A DNA stretch of 64,000 nucleotides from CAINVV01 sp963663005 (GCA_963663005.2 CAXXHH010000015.1:124001-188000); one strand, 5' to 3'. Numbered from the stretch's first letter, positions 34,727 through 45,500 are shown. Numbers and translations are program-made. Notes: a model not told the origin generated them from the sequence alone.

Positions 34727-36853
34727 TTATAGTAATTGTTGTTCAGTAAATTGGTCAGGAGTGCCACTAAAAATTATTTTACCAGCGTCAAGCATATAAA
34801 CATAATCAACCCTTTGCACGACAGAGATGTCCGTTGTTGCAATTAAAATTGCCATTTCATTTTTACATTTTTGAAGCACTCCTCCAATGAATTCACTTGT
34901 ATCCCTATCAAGATAAGTAAATGGTTCATCAAGCAATAATAGTTGAGGTTTTCTATAAAGCGCTCTAGCCATTGCTATTAGTTTTTGATTCCCGCTTGAA
35001 ACAGCTGATGCCCTTTCACTAATAATAGTGTTATATTTTTGAGGTAATTGACTGAAATAGACGTCAAATCCCATTTCATTACAAAAATTAATAATCTTTG
35101 GAATTTCAGTAAGTGTACAACCTACCGAAATATTGTCAAAGACTGTACCATTAATTAACTGTGGTGGATGATTTACTACGGCAAAGCTTGTACGTAGAAC
35201 ATCAGGATTGATTTCCTCAAATTGCCTTCTATTAATGTATATTTGCCCTGACTCTGGTCTCATGTTTTGCTGCAGAATTTCAATAATAGTACTTTTACCA
35301 CTACCGTTAGCTCCATAAATTGCACTAATATAACCCTTTTTTATTTCAAAGGAAATATCTTCAAGAACACGACTTCTACCAGGGAATCGGAAGTTAACTT
35401 TTTGAATAGAAATATCCTGAATTTCAAAATCCTTTTCAATTGGGATGATAGTGTCAGCATTTACCCCATTTTTGGCAGAGGAGAACAATTCGAAAAAAAT
35501 ATTAAATTCTTTTTTTACCTTTACAAAAGAGAATAAGACTGGAATAGAATCTCCTAAAGAACAAATAAACAGTAATACCATTATTAATAAAGCAATTGTT
35601 TCTCCATGTTTAATATTTGCCAAAACAGTTATAACGGCCACTGTAGAAAATACGACCATACTAATTAAGCAATACCAAATTTTGATTATATTTTTTAAAT
35701 TTATGATATTACAAGATGAGTTTTGATACTTTGAGGTAACTTCTTTGCAAATTTCCTCAAATAGAGGTTCTCGACGAAATGCTTTAATTACCCTAATTTT
35801 GTTTAGAACATTTAGCACTAAAGTACTCCTAATTACTTGATTTTCACAAATGATTGTTTGATTTAAATCTATCTCTCTTTTATACCACCAAATAAATAGA
35901 GTAAAAACTGTCAGTCCAACAAAAGCAGAAAAGAAAGCATAAAGGTTATAGCAAGCTATTCCAATAAGCGTAGCCAAAGCAATTGGAAGATAACAAAAAA
36001 TGAATTTAATTACTTTTTGAATATCATCAATTAAGGATAAATTATTGTCAATTTTTCCCATCAGTTCGGCCGAACTATGAAGAAGGTAGTATTCATCTTT
36101 TTGATTAAAAATCACTGGGAATATTTCATTCGTCATCCTTTCTGATAGTTTCGATGTATAACGTTCAATCAACCTGTTTTGAAGATATTGTAAAGCAATC
36201 CATATAGCAAGCATCGCAAAAAATAGACTCCAAAGTTCAAAGTGAAAAAAATTTGTCTCCGTATAAAAATTATATTCAAAAAACTTTTGTAAAATAACAA
36301 TTGCGCTTACGACAATTACTGACGATAATAATCCTATTACAAATACTGGTGTCAGACATTTTTCATTTTCTTTAAATAGTTTCCAAAATAGTTCACGTTT
36401 TTTTTTGGATATTGTTAATCGCTTTATGAAATAAGCATTAGGGGTAAGAGTAAGCATCGCTTTTGATTTCCAAATACTTGAAAGTTCTTCTTCAGTATAT
36501 TGAACTATACCCCAACGCGGATCGCCAATAAGAAACCTACCGTCAAATCCATAGCATATAATAAAATGTTGTACTTCTTTTTCAGTATTTACTAATAGAA
36601 TAACCGGATTTGAAAGATTTTTTAAATCATCTAGCTCAGCCTCGTAACCTTCTGTATCGAGTCCCAAAATTTTTGCAGTTTCATGAAGCTTTAAAAGACT
36701 TGAACAGTCACCTATATTGCTATCATATAAGGCACGAATCTGGTCATTTCGCACGTAGCAACAATAGTAATTTATAATTGAGAAAAGGCAATTTAAACCA
36801 GAATTTAATCTGTTGCTTTTTTTAAAAGTATTTTTTATATAATTCAAATCCAT
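34727..36853 (-). CDS. ABC exporter with a degenerate C39-like peptidase domain
   Basis: The 708-aa protein has a C39-like domain (1-135) in which the catalytic DCG is replaced by NSG: NRLNSGLNCLFSI. The His and Asp steps remain (VQHFIICYGFDGRFLIGDPRWG), so it is probably a binding rather than cleaving domain, as in HlyB. Six membrane segments (about 165-430) and a nucleotide-binding domain follow: Walker A GANGSGKST, signature VSSGNQKLIAMARAL (a weak LSGGQ) and Walker B LLLLDEPFTYLD. It sits between two glycosyltransferases and is coupled at both ends (10-11 bases). It may export a glycosylated peptide or glycolipid. Confidence 0.85.
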   Translation of the reverse strand: MDLNYIKNTFKKSNRLNSGLNCLFSIINYYCCYVRNDQIRALYDSNIGDCSSLLKLHETAKILGLDTEGYEAELDDLKNLSNPVILLVNTEKEVQHFIICYGFDGRFLIGDPRWGIVQYTEEELSSIWKSKAMLTLTPNAYFIKRLTISKKKRELFWKLFKENEKCLTPVFVIGLLSSVIVVSAIVILQKFFEYNFYTETNFFHFELWSLFFAMLAIWIALQYLQNRLIERYTSKLSERMTNEIFPVIFNQKDEYYLLHSSAELMGKIDNNLSLIDDIQKVIKFIFCYLPIALATLIGIACYNLYAFFSAFVGLTVFTLFIWWYKREIDLNQTIICENQVIRSTLVLNVLNKIRVIKAFRREPLFEEICKEVTSKYQNSSCNIINLKNIIKIWYCLISMVVFSTVAVITVLANIKHGETIALLIMVLLFICSLGDSIPVLFSFVKVKKEFNIFFELFSSAKNGVNADTIIPIEKDFEIQDISIQKVNFRFPGRSRVLEDISFEIKKGYISAIYGANGSGKSTIIEILQQNMRPESGQIYINRRQFEEINPDVLRTSFAVVNHPPQLINGTVFDNISVGCTLTEIPKIINFCNEMGFDVYFSQLPQKYNTIISERASAVSSGNQKLIAMARALYRKPQLLLLDEPFTYLDRDTSEFIGGVLQKCKNEMAILIATTDISVVQRVDYVYMLDAGKIIFSGTPDQFTEQQLL

Positions 36854-36864
36854 ATTTTCAATAA

Positions 36865-38219
36865 TTAATCTATTAAATATTCAATCAATCTTATTATTTC
36901 TTTTGGTTTAGAATTCTCTTCAAAATCTAGCTTCATCTTTAATATCCTATATTTGAAAAAATCATAATTGTCAATTATTTTAGCAATTTTTTTAGCAATT
37001 TTTTTTTCTGAATCACAACGTATACTGCCCCTTAATCCAAGTCCATGGTATACTACCCTTGCAGAATTTCCAGGCTGATCCCATTTTTTGGATAATGGGT
37101 ACACTAACATGGGAACACCTAACTCAATACATTCCAGTATAGAGTTCATACCTCCATGGGTAATCATTAAATCTGAGTTCAAGAGCAAATCAATTTGGGG
37201 AACATGCGGAAAAACATACATATTTTGAGGCATTGGCAATAAGCTTTGAATATCATAATACCGCCCCACAGACAAAATAAATATATAATTTTTGTAAGTA
37301 TGACACACAGAGATTATTTTTTTAAAAAATTTTGCTGTTACGTTCAAATCAAGATTAGTTAATGTACCTAAGGAACAGTAAATAAGTTTTATATTTTCAT
37401 TGTTAGCCTTCCGATTTCGTATATTATCGATAATAACTAAGTATCTCCTATCGTTAATATTAGTTTCTCTTTGACGGCTAATAGGTAAGCTTAATTTATG
37501 AACATTAAAGCGGTCAGTATGAGGAAAATCAAATGATTTTGGTACAAGTACAAGCTCATGTAGATGCTTAAATCCATTAATAAAGCAGCGATTATAATCA
37601 TAGTTTTCGTCAAAGGGAAATCCAATTTTATTAGCAAAAGACATGAAAAAGCTTATATCATAATTTCCAAATGAAATAATTCTTTTAAAAAATATATATA
37701 GACGCTTGAAAATATAGTTTTTTAACCACAGATATTTGACACATAGCTTAAATAATATTTTTTTCTGAGGAATGATTGATGAATTATAAGGAGGAACAAA
37801 GTCATCTTTCCCAGAAAAGATGGTTGTATTGACAGTTATTGTCTTATATCCGAAATGATAATAATAAACTTCGCTAATCATAAGATGCACATCCAAAATT
37901 ACTAACCCGGGAGATATGCTATCTATGATTTTTCTCATCTCATCTACAAATGGTTTTCTGTATTTAAAGTAATCATTACCAAGTAATACTGGAAATATTT
38001 TAATATTAAAAAACCAACCTTTATTTTTTTTTTAAAATTATATATTTTGTCAATACTTTCAAACTCATACCCAGCTTCAACTATTAAGGATCTGTATTTT
38101 AAATGAGTAAGATAAACGACTCTATGGCCTTCATCTTTTAATAGACTTGCCAATTTGAAACTGGACAAAAAGTGACTTTGTGCAGGAAATATATCAAATA
38201 AAATAGTTTTGGTTAACAT
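36865..38219 (-). pseudogene. MGT-type UDP-glycosyltransferase split by a frameshift
   Basis: The N-terminal frame (37944-38219) reads TILFDIFPAQSHFLSSFKLASLL, the usual Rossmann opening of GT1/MGT enzymes (P..gH..p...La..L). The second frame (36865-37938 and open upstream) has the donor site MITHGGMNSILECIELGVPM and DQPGNSARVVYHGLGL. The two frames join at an A10 run (minus strand, 38025-38034): one more A would give a single 450-aa protein. Either real slippage, decay or a sequencing error explains it. It is the first gene of the GT-ABC-GT32 run, 97 bases left of the IS4-like element. Confidence 0.8.
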
Positions 38220-38321
38220 ACATTTATTTATTATAATTATTATTTGTTTTCAACAAACTTCAACGAGATAAACATAAGAATTTAACTGTAAATTTAAAAT
38301 TTATAAACATTGTTTAAATAT

Positions 38322-39631
38322 CACTAGCGTTGCGTCTTTTTTAAAACAATTTTAACTGTATATATTTTAGTTCTTTGACGTCTTGATATTCTGCATTTTC
38401 AAAGAGTTGCTTAATCGGAGTTCGGTCAAATGGGGCCCAACTGATAAGTTGAAGTATCTCATAGAGTGTATATTTCAGTTTCAGTTGCTGTTTTGCCATA
38501 ATTACATCAAGGTATGCCGAAATGGCAATCCAGATTTGAGTCTTAACGGCATTTTCGCTTTGTCCCCAAAATGACTGTATTTTAAGGTGTTGCATTATCC
38601 ATTCAAAAAAACGTCTCAATACCCCAACGTGATTTATATAAGGCAACTACGGTTAAAACTGAGCTTTTAAAGTTGTTTGTCAAAAAGACCAATGTCATTT
38701 TTGTTTCAGCATCATAATACCTTATACGACGCAAACATTCTGGATATTTCTGTTTAGTGTTCAATCCCGTCAGCAAAATTGCCCGGTCACTTAATACTCC
38801 TGTTGATGGATCTGTTTGCCCACTGTTTAGAATCTCATATTTCATGTTCGTTTTTGAACGAATAACGAAATTGATCCGTTCATTCGCCAGTCTGTCCAGG
38901 CGTTCAAATCAACATAAGCTCTGTCCATAACCAAATAACTTCCAGTGGGAAGGTTGATACTGTCTAAGGCATTGACATCGTGCAGGCATCCTTCTGTAAT
39001 GAAAATATATTCTGGGATGGAAGTTTTCAGATCAAGCAGGGTATGAATCTTAATAGCCGACTTGGTTGATCTGAATGTTGCCCACCAAAAGACTGATAAG
39101 CAAAGGTCAACAACAGTCGAATCTAGTGCAAAAATGTCTCCTTTAAGTTTTATATCTAATTGATTATAATTGACGTACAAACTTTTGGCCTGTTCAATTA
39201 GCTTGAGGGCAAAGTCCTGAAAGATTCTCCAGTCACGATTCTCATTTGCTCTGGAAATCGTTGATTTATGGAACGGCTGTCCAATGCCCAAATGATAAAG
39301 TTTGTCTTTCTGGAGTTTGAGGCACAAGGCAGTATCGCTTAAACTCTCCCGATGAGTCAATTGCCCAAAGGCCATACACAGAAATTGTTTCCAGCAAGTC
39401 AGATTTTGAACCTTGAAGTCTCCATTATACAGTTTAACACAATATTTATAAACATGATAAGGTGCGAAGTCCATAACCTGAGCGAAAACCATCTTCCCAT
39501 GTTCATAGCCAAAGTTTTTTGGCTAATAAACACAAAATAATTTTCAAATCATTGCTCGGTTAAAAACTCAGCCAATGCAGTAATAACAATGATATCAAAG
39601 AACTTATTTTAATAACAACGTAACGATAGTG
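38322..39631 (-). mobile_element. IS4-family-like insertion sequence with 9-bp target duplication
   Basis: The left end CACTAGCGTTGCGTC (38322) and the reverse complement of the right end, CACTATCGTTACGTTG (ending 39631), form imperfect inverted repeats. TTTAAATAT occurs directly outside both ends (38313-38321 and 39632-39640), a perfect 9-bp duplication. Length 1310 bp. It contains one transposase frame, broken twice. The duplication shows insertion as a single event at a spot between the glycosyltransferase and the 131-aa gene. Confidence 0.85.
38341..39492 (-). pseudogene. IS4-family transposase (DUF4372 type), two frameshifts
   Basis: The first frame (38842-39492) has VFAQVMDFAPYHVYKYCV, FLCMAFGQLTHRESL, and the DDE Asp in IFALDSTVVDLCL and YLVMDRAYVDL. 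The second (38603-38845) covers the region with RIRYYDAETKMTLVFLTNNF and the catalytic Glu in YKSRWGIETFF. The third (38341-38646) has EWIMQHLKIQSFWGQSENAV. Together they form one IS4-type transposase. The joins are near 38875 and at a T7 run near 38612, where one T fewer restores I-E-T-F-F-E-W. As read, it cannot make a full transposase. Confidence 0.85.
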
Positions 39632-39640
39632 TTTAAATAT

Positions 39641-39940
39641 AACTCTTTGAATCCATCTTAATAAACTAATGAGTACCAGTTTAAACACTTAAGAATATTG
39701 ATTCTAATTAATTTTTGCCATCTAATGTTTGATAATCAAATCTCTAATATAAATCATTTGCCTGATTTTGAGGAGGTCCAGGATAATCATTTTATAATTT
39801 TATACGTCATCTTTTTAGCTAAATAAATATCTTGTTCTCTATTTACTTGCCTACCTAAGATTATTTTCTAAGATCTACTTATAACTGCATTCACTTTGCT
39901 AACAAGGAATTTTTAATCTTTCTAATAGTTAAAAAGGCCC
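39641..39940. other. AT-rich spacer right of the IS
   Basis: No gene or strong hairpin seen. It separates the IS target site from the 131-aa gene. Confidence 0.3.
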
Positions 39941-40336
39941 TTAGATAGCCTGTAAAAAAAAATACCACAAAAAAAATACTACAAATACTGCCATTACAAT
40001 TTTAATGTCATCATCCATCATTATTCCAAATATAAAAGCTGCTATTATAGCAACTGAAAATGAGATTAAGAATTGTTTAGAATAATCAATTATAATAACT
40101 ATCTGTTGATTATTAATCTCATTAATCTTAACTTTACCATTAATCATTGGCTTTAAAAGTTCGGACACGACTTGCCCCTTGCCTAATATTTTATTTTCTA
40201 CTCTTCTATCAAAATTAATCGAAAACTCATTTCTGATAACTTTATAGCCACATTCTTGAAGTGAATCAGCAAATGAATTAATCAGTTCAACTCTGTTAAT
40301 ATCAGATCTGATATTTTGGGTATATTGATATTTCAT
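39941..40336 (-). CDS. Small two-transmembrane protein of the peptide cluster
   Basis: The 131-aa protein is soluble up to about residue 85 (KYQYTQNIRSDINRVELIN, then KVIRNEFSINFDRRVENK) and has two hydrophobic segments near the end (FLISFSVAIIAAFIFGIMM and IVMAVFVVFFLWYFFL). No family recognised. It follows the CPBP gene by 56 bases and precedes the IS; immunity or membrane-partner function is possible. Confidence 0.6.
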   Translation of the reverse strand: MKYQYTQNIRSDINRVELINSFADSLQECGYKVIRNEFSINFDRRVENKILGKGQVVSELLKPMINGKVKINEINNQQIVIIIDYSKQFLISFSVAIIAAFIFGIMMDDDIKIVMAVFVVFFLWYFFLQAI

Positions 40337-40392
40337 TGAAATTTATTTCCCCCTTTTTTCTCAATTTATTTTGTGAAAAACATCAATTTTAT

Positions 40393-40905
40393 TCAAATTA
40401 TTGCTATATAATAAATTATTGGAATAAAGTTAAATGAAAAATGCATTAAAATTGAATACAGAATTCCCATTTTATTTCTTACATAGCCCAGTATTAAGCC
40501 GTATACAAGATAAGGTAAGATAATTATTGGCAAAAACACCCACGAATTGTTAGCTAGATGTTTAATATGTATTAATGCATAAGTAATTGTCGTAATATAA
40601 AATGCATAAACATAATATTTCTCCCAAAAACCCTCAATATTACCGTTGTAGTAGCTAAGTCTTTTAAAAATTATTCTAAAAATAAAAATTAAAGGTATTG
40701 CAATTGCAAAATTATAAACAAAGGAGATTAATGGTCCAATAAAAAAAAGCTTAGGATACCATAAAAGATAACCAATCAAACTATGAATTTGAACACTCAG
40801 AATTAATGAAATCGAAATTGACAAAAAATTAATATTAAATTTTGTTAAAGACAATCTATAACAAAGCTCTTCGTAAATAGGAATAAGGAATAAAATTGCA
40901 AGCAT
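40393..40905 (-). CDS. CPBP-family (Abi) intramembrane metalloprotease, N-terminus possibly truncated
   Basis: The 170-aa frame has the CPBP motifs EELCYR (about 12-17, EExxxR), ALIHIKH (about 108, FxxxH type) and LMHFSFN (HxxxN/D) with four or so membrane segments. Members occur as bacteriocin self-immunity or peptide-processing proteins (Abi). Family members normally have one or two further N-terminal segments; the same frame stays open for 23 codons upstream of 40905 (KIEPYLNVIINHGSKIDAKSQ) back to a TAA beside an A5 run, without another ATG. The gene may have lost its proper start. It lies 468 bases downstream of the GG precursor and has the same orientation. Confidence 0.7.
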   Translation of the reverse strand: MLAILFLIPIYEELCYRLSLTKFNINFLSISISLILSVQIHSLIGYLLWYPKLFFIGPLISFVYNFAIAIPLIFIFRIIFKRLSYYNGNIEGFWEKYYVYAFYITTITYALIHIKHLANNSWVFLPIIILPYLVYGLILGYVRNKMGILYSILMHFSFNFIPIIYYIAII

Positions 40906-40973
40906 TTGAGATTTTGCATCAATTTTGCTACCATGATTAATAATAACATTTAAATAAGGCTCAATTTTATCAT

Positions 40974-41372
40974 ATGCACCAAGTTTTTATGAAAATCGTA
41001 CAGATTATATTGGAGATTATCTGAAGTATTGAAGTAAAAAAATACAGTTGTACGAAAAAAATAATTTTTTCTTTTGTAGAATTAAACCTCAAAGGTCGAT
41101 CGTAAAGAGGTTTTTTTCAAATACAAATATATATCCTTTAAAAAAAAAGAAAAATCTGTCATTAAAAATACTTTAAACGGTCAAATTTGAATGAATACTA
41201 TGAAGTAAAATCATTTGATATTGTCTTAAACCTGGCCAAAACTAAAACATATTCATCTTGCAATAAATTGAAAAAGAAACCAACACATACAAAAATAAGC
41301 TCTACCTTCCAATATTTGTACTTTTGAATATGATGAAATTAGTAGTAATAAGGTGCTGTTTCTTTAGGTCCA
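40974..41372. other. Spacer between precursor and CPBP gene
   Basis: No gene. Contains A/T runs and the pair AAACCTCAAAGGTCGATCGTAAAGAGGTTTTTTT at 41085-41118, where AAACCTC and GAGGTTT form a short stem followed by seven T, a possible plus-strand terminator-like hairpin. Confidence 0.35.
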
Positions 41373-41748
41373 TCATAAATGATAGGATAACCATCGGGTC
41401 CCATTAATATTGTCCCAAAACCCGTGTTTTAAGCATTTAACTAGCATATCAAGATTATTACCTAGAATATATAGAACTCCACTCAATGTTGAATTCTGTA
41501 GTGTATTAACAACTGTAATTTCAGATAAACCATATGAAAGTTGCGAATCAGCCCCAACAATCCAACCTCCCGACCAAGTACCATTCTCAACCATAGCGTA
41601 ATACTCATCCGAGGTATAAACAGTCGAAGATGATGAACCACCATCACTTAAAACTGAGTACCCTGCATCCCCCCCCCTTAATACTTCCACATTTATCACT
41701 AATAACTGTCATTTGGTCACTCATTTCATCAAGCGTTAATTTTTTCAT
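41373..41748 (-). pseudogene. Double-glycine peptide precursor with a G9 tract at the cleavage site (frame-shifted)
   Basis: From ATG 41748 the leader reads MKKLTLDEMSDQM, then TVISDKCGSIKGG, a Bacteroidota GG leader. The GG codons lie inside a run of nine G (41669-41677, C on plus). With nine G the frame goes to G-C-R-V-L-S-F-K and stops. With eight G it continues as D-A-G-Y-S-V-L-S-D-G-G-S-S-S-S and on to 41373, giving a mature part of about 99 residues rich in Ser, Thr, Tyr and Gly, ending WLSYHL. The divergent C39 exporter starts 120 bases away. Phase variation, decay and sequencing error are all possible. Confidence 0.75.
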
Positions 41749-41867
41749 GATTTTTTCTGTTTAGAATTAAGTTTAACATATTTTGCTCAAGTTTGATAAA
41801 AAAAAATGATATTTGCAAAGTTTTTTAAACCTTTTTTCAAAAATACTCTAATCTTTTTATTAATACA

Positions 41868-44083
41868 ATGGTAATAAGGCAATTTCCACACGAATTCCAA
41901 TTCGATGCTAAAGATTGTGGCCCAGCATGTTTAAAAATTGTTGCTAAATATTATGGCAAATACTACTCACTACAATATTTGCGCGATAAATGCGGTATTA
42001 CGCGTGAGGGTGTTTCATTACTCGATTTGAGTTATGCAGCTGAGAATATTGGCCTTCGTACGCTATCCGTCAGTGTTCGTATAGAAGAATTGCGAGATAA
42101 GGTTTCCCTACCTTGCATTGTTCATTGGGCTAAATCACCATTTTATTGTGGTTTATAAGGTTACTAAAAGCAAAGTTTACGTATCAGACCCAGCAAAAGG
42201 GTTACTATCTTATTCTTGTACCGAATTTATTAAAAAACTGGTACCAGGCCTGTGAGCAACGCGGGCGTATTGATGGCAATTGAACCGATGGCGCATTTCA
42301 GCCAAATGGAAGCAAACGAAAAAATTGAACGTAAAAAGACGTTCCAGAACATGTTGGGCATATTTTATACCATACAAGCGGAGTTTTACAGTTTTGTTCA
42401 CAGTCATGTTGCTTGTTACTTTACTTCAGGCTTTGTTGCCATTTATATCGAAAGCCGTAATAGATGTGGGTATTCATACACACGACCTTAATTTTATCAA
42501 CCTTGTTCTTGTAGCCAACATAGTAATTATAATAAGCATAACTATGTCCAATGCTGTGAGAAACTGGATTTTACAGCACATAACAGCAAGACTTAACGTT
42601 GCGCTCATATCAGATTATCTGTTTAAATTAATGAACCTTCCAATTACGTTTTTCGAAAACAAACTGATTGGCGACATCCTTCAGCGGGCAAACGACCATG
42701 AGCGAATCCGCAGCTTTGTAATGAACAACTCGTTAAGTCTTGTTTTTTTCATTTTTAACTTTTATCATATTCGGAATCATATTATTTATATACCATCCAA
42801 TCATTTTTGTTATTTTTATCTCCGGCAGCATTTTTTATGCCCTGTGGATATTTACATTTTTGAGGGCCCGTAAAAAACTCGATTGGGAGTATTTCGAACT
42901 TGTATCGCAAAACCAGAGTTATTGGGTTGAAACCATTGGAGGCATACAGGATATTAAAATCAATAACTACGAAAAAAAGAAACGCTGGAAGTGGGAAGCT
43001 ATACAAGCACGGCTGTACAAAGTAAACAATAGGGTACTTACTATTAATAATGCGCAGATGCTCGGGTCTCAATTTATAAATAGTTTGCAGAACCTACTTA
43101 TTACGTTTTTTTGTGCCAAAGCCGTACTGAATGGAGATATTACTTTTGGTGTAATGATTTCCACTCAATTTATCATTGGCCAGCTCAACGGACCAATCAT
43201 GCAGTTTGTAGGATTTATACAGTCAGCGCAATATGCCAAAATAAGCTTCCTGAGAATAAACGAAATACATGGCCTAACTGATGAGGAAGAAAATCCAGTT
43301 TCCAACAGTATAGCATTCCCTGAGAACAAAAGTCTGTTGGTAAAAAATATTTCATTTCAGTACAGCATCAATGCACCGTTTGTGCTTATAAACATCAATC
43401 TTGTTATTCCTGAAGGTAAAATTACAGCCATTGTAGGCGACAGCGGGAGTGGAAAATCTACCTTCCTCAAACTGTTGCTCAGGCTATATAAACCTTCATA
43501 TGGTGAAATTTCCATAGGTAGCATGAATATTGGCAACATAAACCTTCGGCAATGGCGCGAAAAATGCGGAGCAGTAATGCAGGATGGGAAAATATTTAAC
43601 GATACAATTCTTAACAATATCATACTCGAAGATGATCACCTCGACACTTTACGATTACGAAAAGCGGTAAAAATTGCCAACATTGCAGCTGAAATAGAAC
43701 AAATGCCATTGGGCTACCATACGATGGTTGGCGAAATGGGCCGAGGCCTAAGCGGCGGACAAAAGCAACGGTTGCTTATTGCAAGAGCATTGTACAAAAA
43801 CCCGGACTATCTCTTTTTCGACGAAGCCACAAACTCACTTGACACAATTAACGAACAGAAAATAGTAACAGGATTAGACAATGTGTTTAAAGGGAAAACT
43901 GTGATTGTAGTCGCCCACCGCTTAAGTACCATACGCAAAGCTGATCAGATAGTAGTAATGAAAAACGGAATGATTGTAGAAATTGGCAATCATGATAGTT
44001 TGGTACAGAAAAAAGGACGTTATTACGAGCTAGTTCAGAGCCAGATAGATTTGGTACAAAATGTAATTGTAGAAGAAAATTAG
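41868..44083 (+). pseudogene. C39 peptidase-containing ABC exporter broken by several frameshifts
   Basis: The N-terminal piece (41868-42158) has the intact C39 start FDAKDCGPACLKIVAKYYGK. One extra A near 42134 would continue as HHFIVVYKV...VYVSDPAKG. Further shifts lie near 42235 (A6), 42255, 42375 and 42745 (T7). The last piece (42740-44083) holds the remaining membrane segments and an intact nucleotide-binding domain: GDSGSGKST, LSGGQKQRLLIARAL and YLFFDEATNSLD. Conservation of each fragment is good, so the breaks are recent or technical. It faces the GG precursor and precedes HlyD and TolC genes, which are intact. Confidence 0.88.
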
Positions 44084-44121
44084 AAAGAAGAGGATAAAGA
44101 GAATGAAATGAATTAAAGGTT

Positions 44122-45447
44122 ATGAATATATACAAAAAATCAGAAAAGAATCAACGCAGCGAAGTCATAGCGGATATTATTGATAGGATGCCAATGGAAT
44201 TTGGCCGATGGGTTGTTGCCATTGTACTATTTCTGGTAATAGCAATGTTATTTTTGGGCTGGATAATAAAATATCCCGATACAGTTAAAGGGCAGATAGA
44301 GATTAATGCAAATTATGCACCAATAAAACTGATCGCAAATACATCAGGCAAACTCACTCTTAATAAATTTAAAACGCAAGATAATATTAAAGAAGGCGAT
44401 TATATTGCCATTATTCAAAATCCTGCCGACATCGACGATGTAATAAGTATAACAAAACTAGTTAAACAGTTTAATATCAAAGCAACATCGTTTTACCAAG
44501 AAAGAGAAATATTTCCGTCTAAAGTATCATTAGGCGATCTTAATATAAAATATTACACCTTTTTAGATGCTTTACAAAAAATCTGCAACTACGAGAAAAA
44601 CAATACTTTCCAGAAAAAAAGAGAAAATCTTCTTCAATTCATCGTCAAGCAGAACGAAATGCTAGAGCAAGATTTGATGAGCGGAAAAATAAAGGAACAG
44701 ATTTTGACAATCTCTGCTAAAGCGCTAAGACGAGATTCTGCCTTGCGTAATGCTTCTTCTATGGCTGTCTCTGAAGATGAATTTGAACGGACTCAAATAA
44801 CTTGGCTTAATACAAAAGAAAGCTATCAGAACCTTTCCAAAGAAATATCATCCATTCAACTACAGATAAACGACGCAAAAAACAAAATTGAACTGAATTT
44901 GATTGAGAAAGAAACCTACGAAACACAAATGTATCTGGATTTATTTTCAACATATAACGATTTGACTGATAATATAAAATTATGGGAACAAAAATATGTA
45001 TTCAAGGCTCCATTTGACGGGAAGGTCGAATTTTTGAAATTTTGGTCTAACAATCAATTTGTACAAACAGGCGAAGATGTTTTTACTATTGTTCCTGCTG
45101 AAAACTCAATTATTGGACAGGTCCAACTACCTACTACTGGAGCCGGTAAAATAAAAATTGGGTGCGATGTAATAATTAAACTTGAAAACTATCCTTTCGA
45201 GGAATATGGATCTATAAAAGGAGTAGTAAAGTCAATTTCGCTTACCACAAACACAATTAAAATGGTAACGCAAGGAAATATTGAAACTTATCTCATACTG
45301 GTTGATTTGCCTGAAGGATTAACTACCAATTATGGTTCAAAACTCGAATTCAAATATCAAATAAAAGGTACGGCTGATATTATTGCTAATGACAGGAGGC
45401 TATTAGAAAGATTGTTTGATAATTTGAGGTACAGGGTAAATAAATAA
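44122..45447 (+). CDS. HlyD-family membrane-fusion protein
   Basis: The 441-aa protein has a cytoplasmic N-terminal 30 residues, one transmembrane segment (WVVAIVLFLVIAMLFLGWII, about 30-50), lipoyl-like halves (about 60-105 and 292-330; FKAPFDGKVEFLKFW), a coiled coil (about 150-285) and a beta-barrel ending KYQIKGTADIIANDRRLLERL. It is the adaptor between the C39-ABC and the TolC protein 54 bases downstream. Unlike the exporter it is intact, so either it is still used with another exporter or the exporter breaks are sequencing artefacts. Confidence 0.88.
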   Translation: MNIYKKSEKNQRSEVIADIIDRMPMEFGRWVVAIVLFLVIAMLFLGWIIKYPDTVKGQIEINANYAPIKLIANTSGKLTLNKFKTQDNIKEGDYIAIIQNPADIDDVISITKLVKQFNIKATSFYQEREIFPSKVSLGDLNIKYYTFLDALQKICNYEKNNTFQKKRENLLQFIVKQNEMLEQDLMSGKIKEQILTISAKALRRDSALRNASSMAVSEDEFERTQITWLNTKESYQNLSKEISSIQLQINDAKNKIELNLIEKETYETQMYLDLFSTYNDLTDNIKLWEQKYVFKAPFDGKVEFLKFWSNNQFVQTGEDVFTIVPAENSIIGQVQLPTTGAGKIKIGCDVIIKLENYPFEEYGSIKGVVKSISLTTNTIKMVTQGNIETYLILVDLPEGLTTNYGSKLEFKYQIKGTADIIANDRRLLERLFDNLRYRVNK

Positions 45448-45500
45448 TTTCTGTACGCCAATATACCAAGTGCCAATTAAAATAATTACTTAAAGAACAC

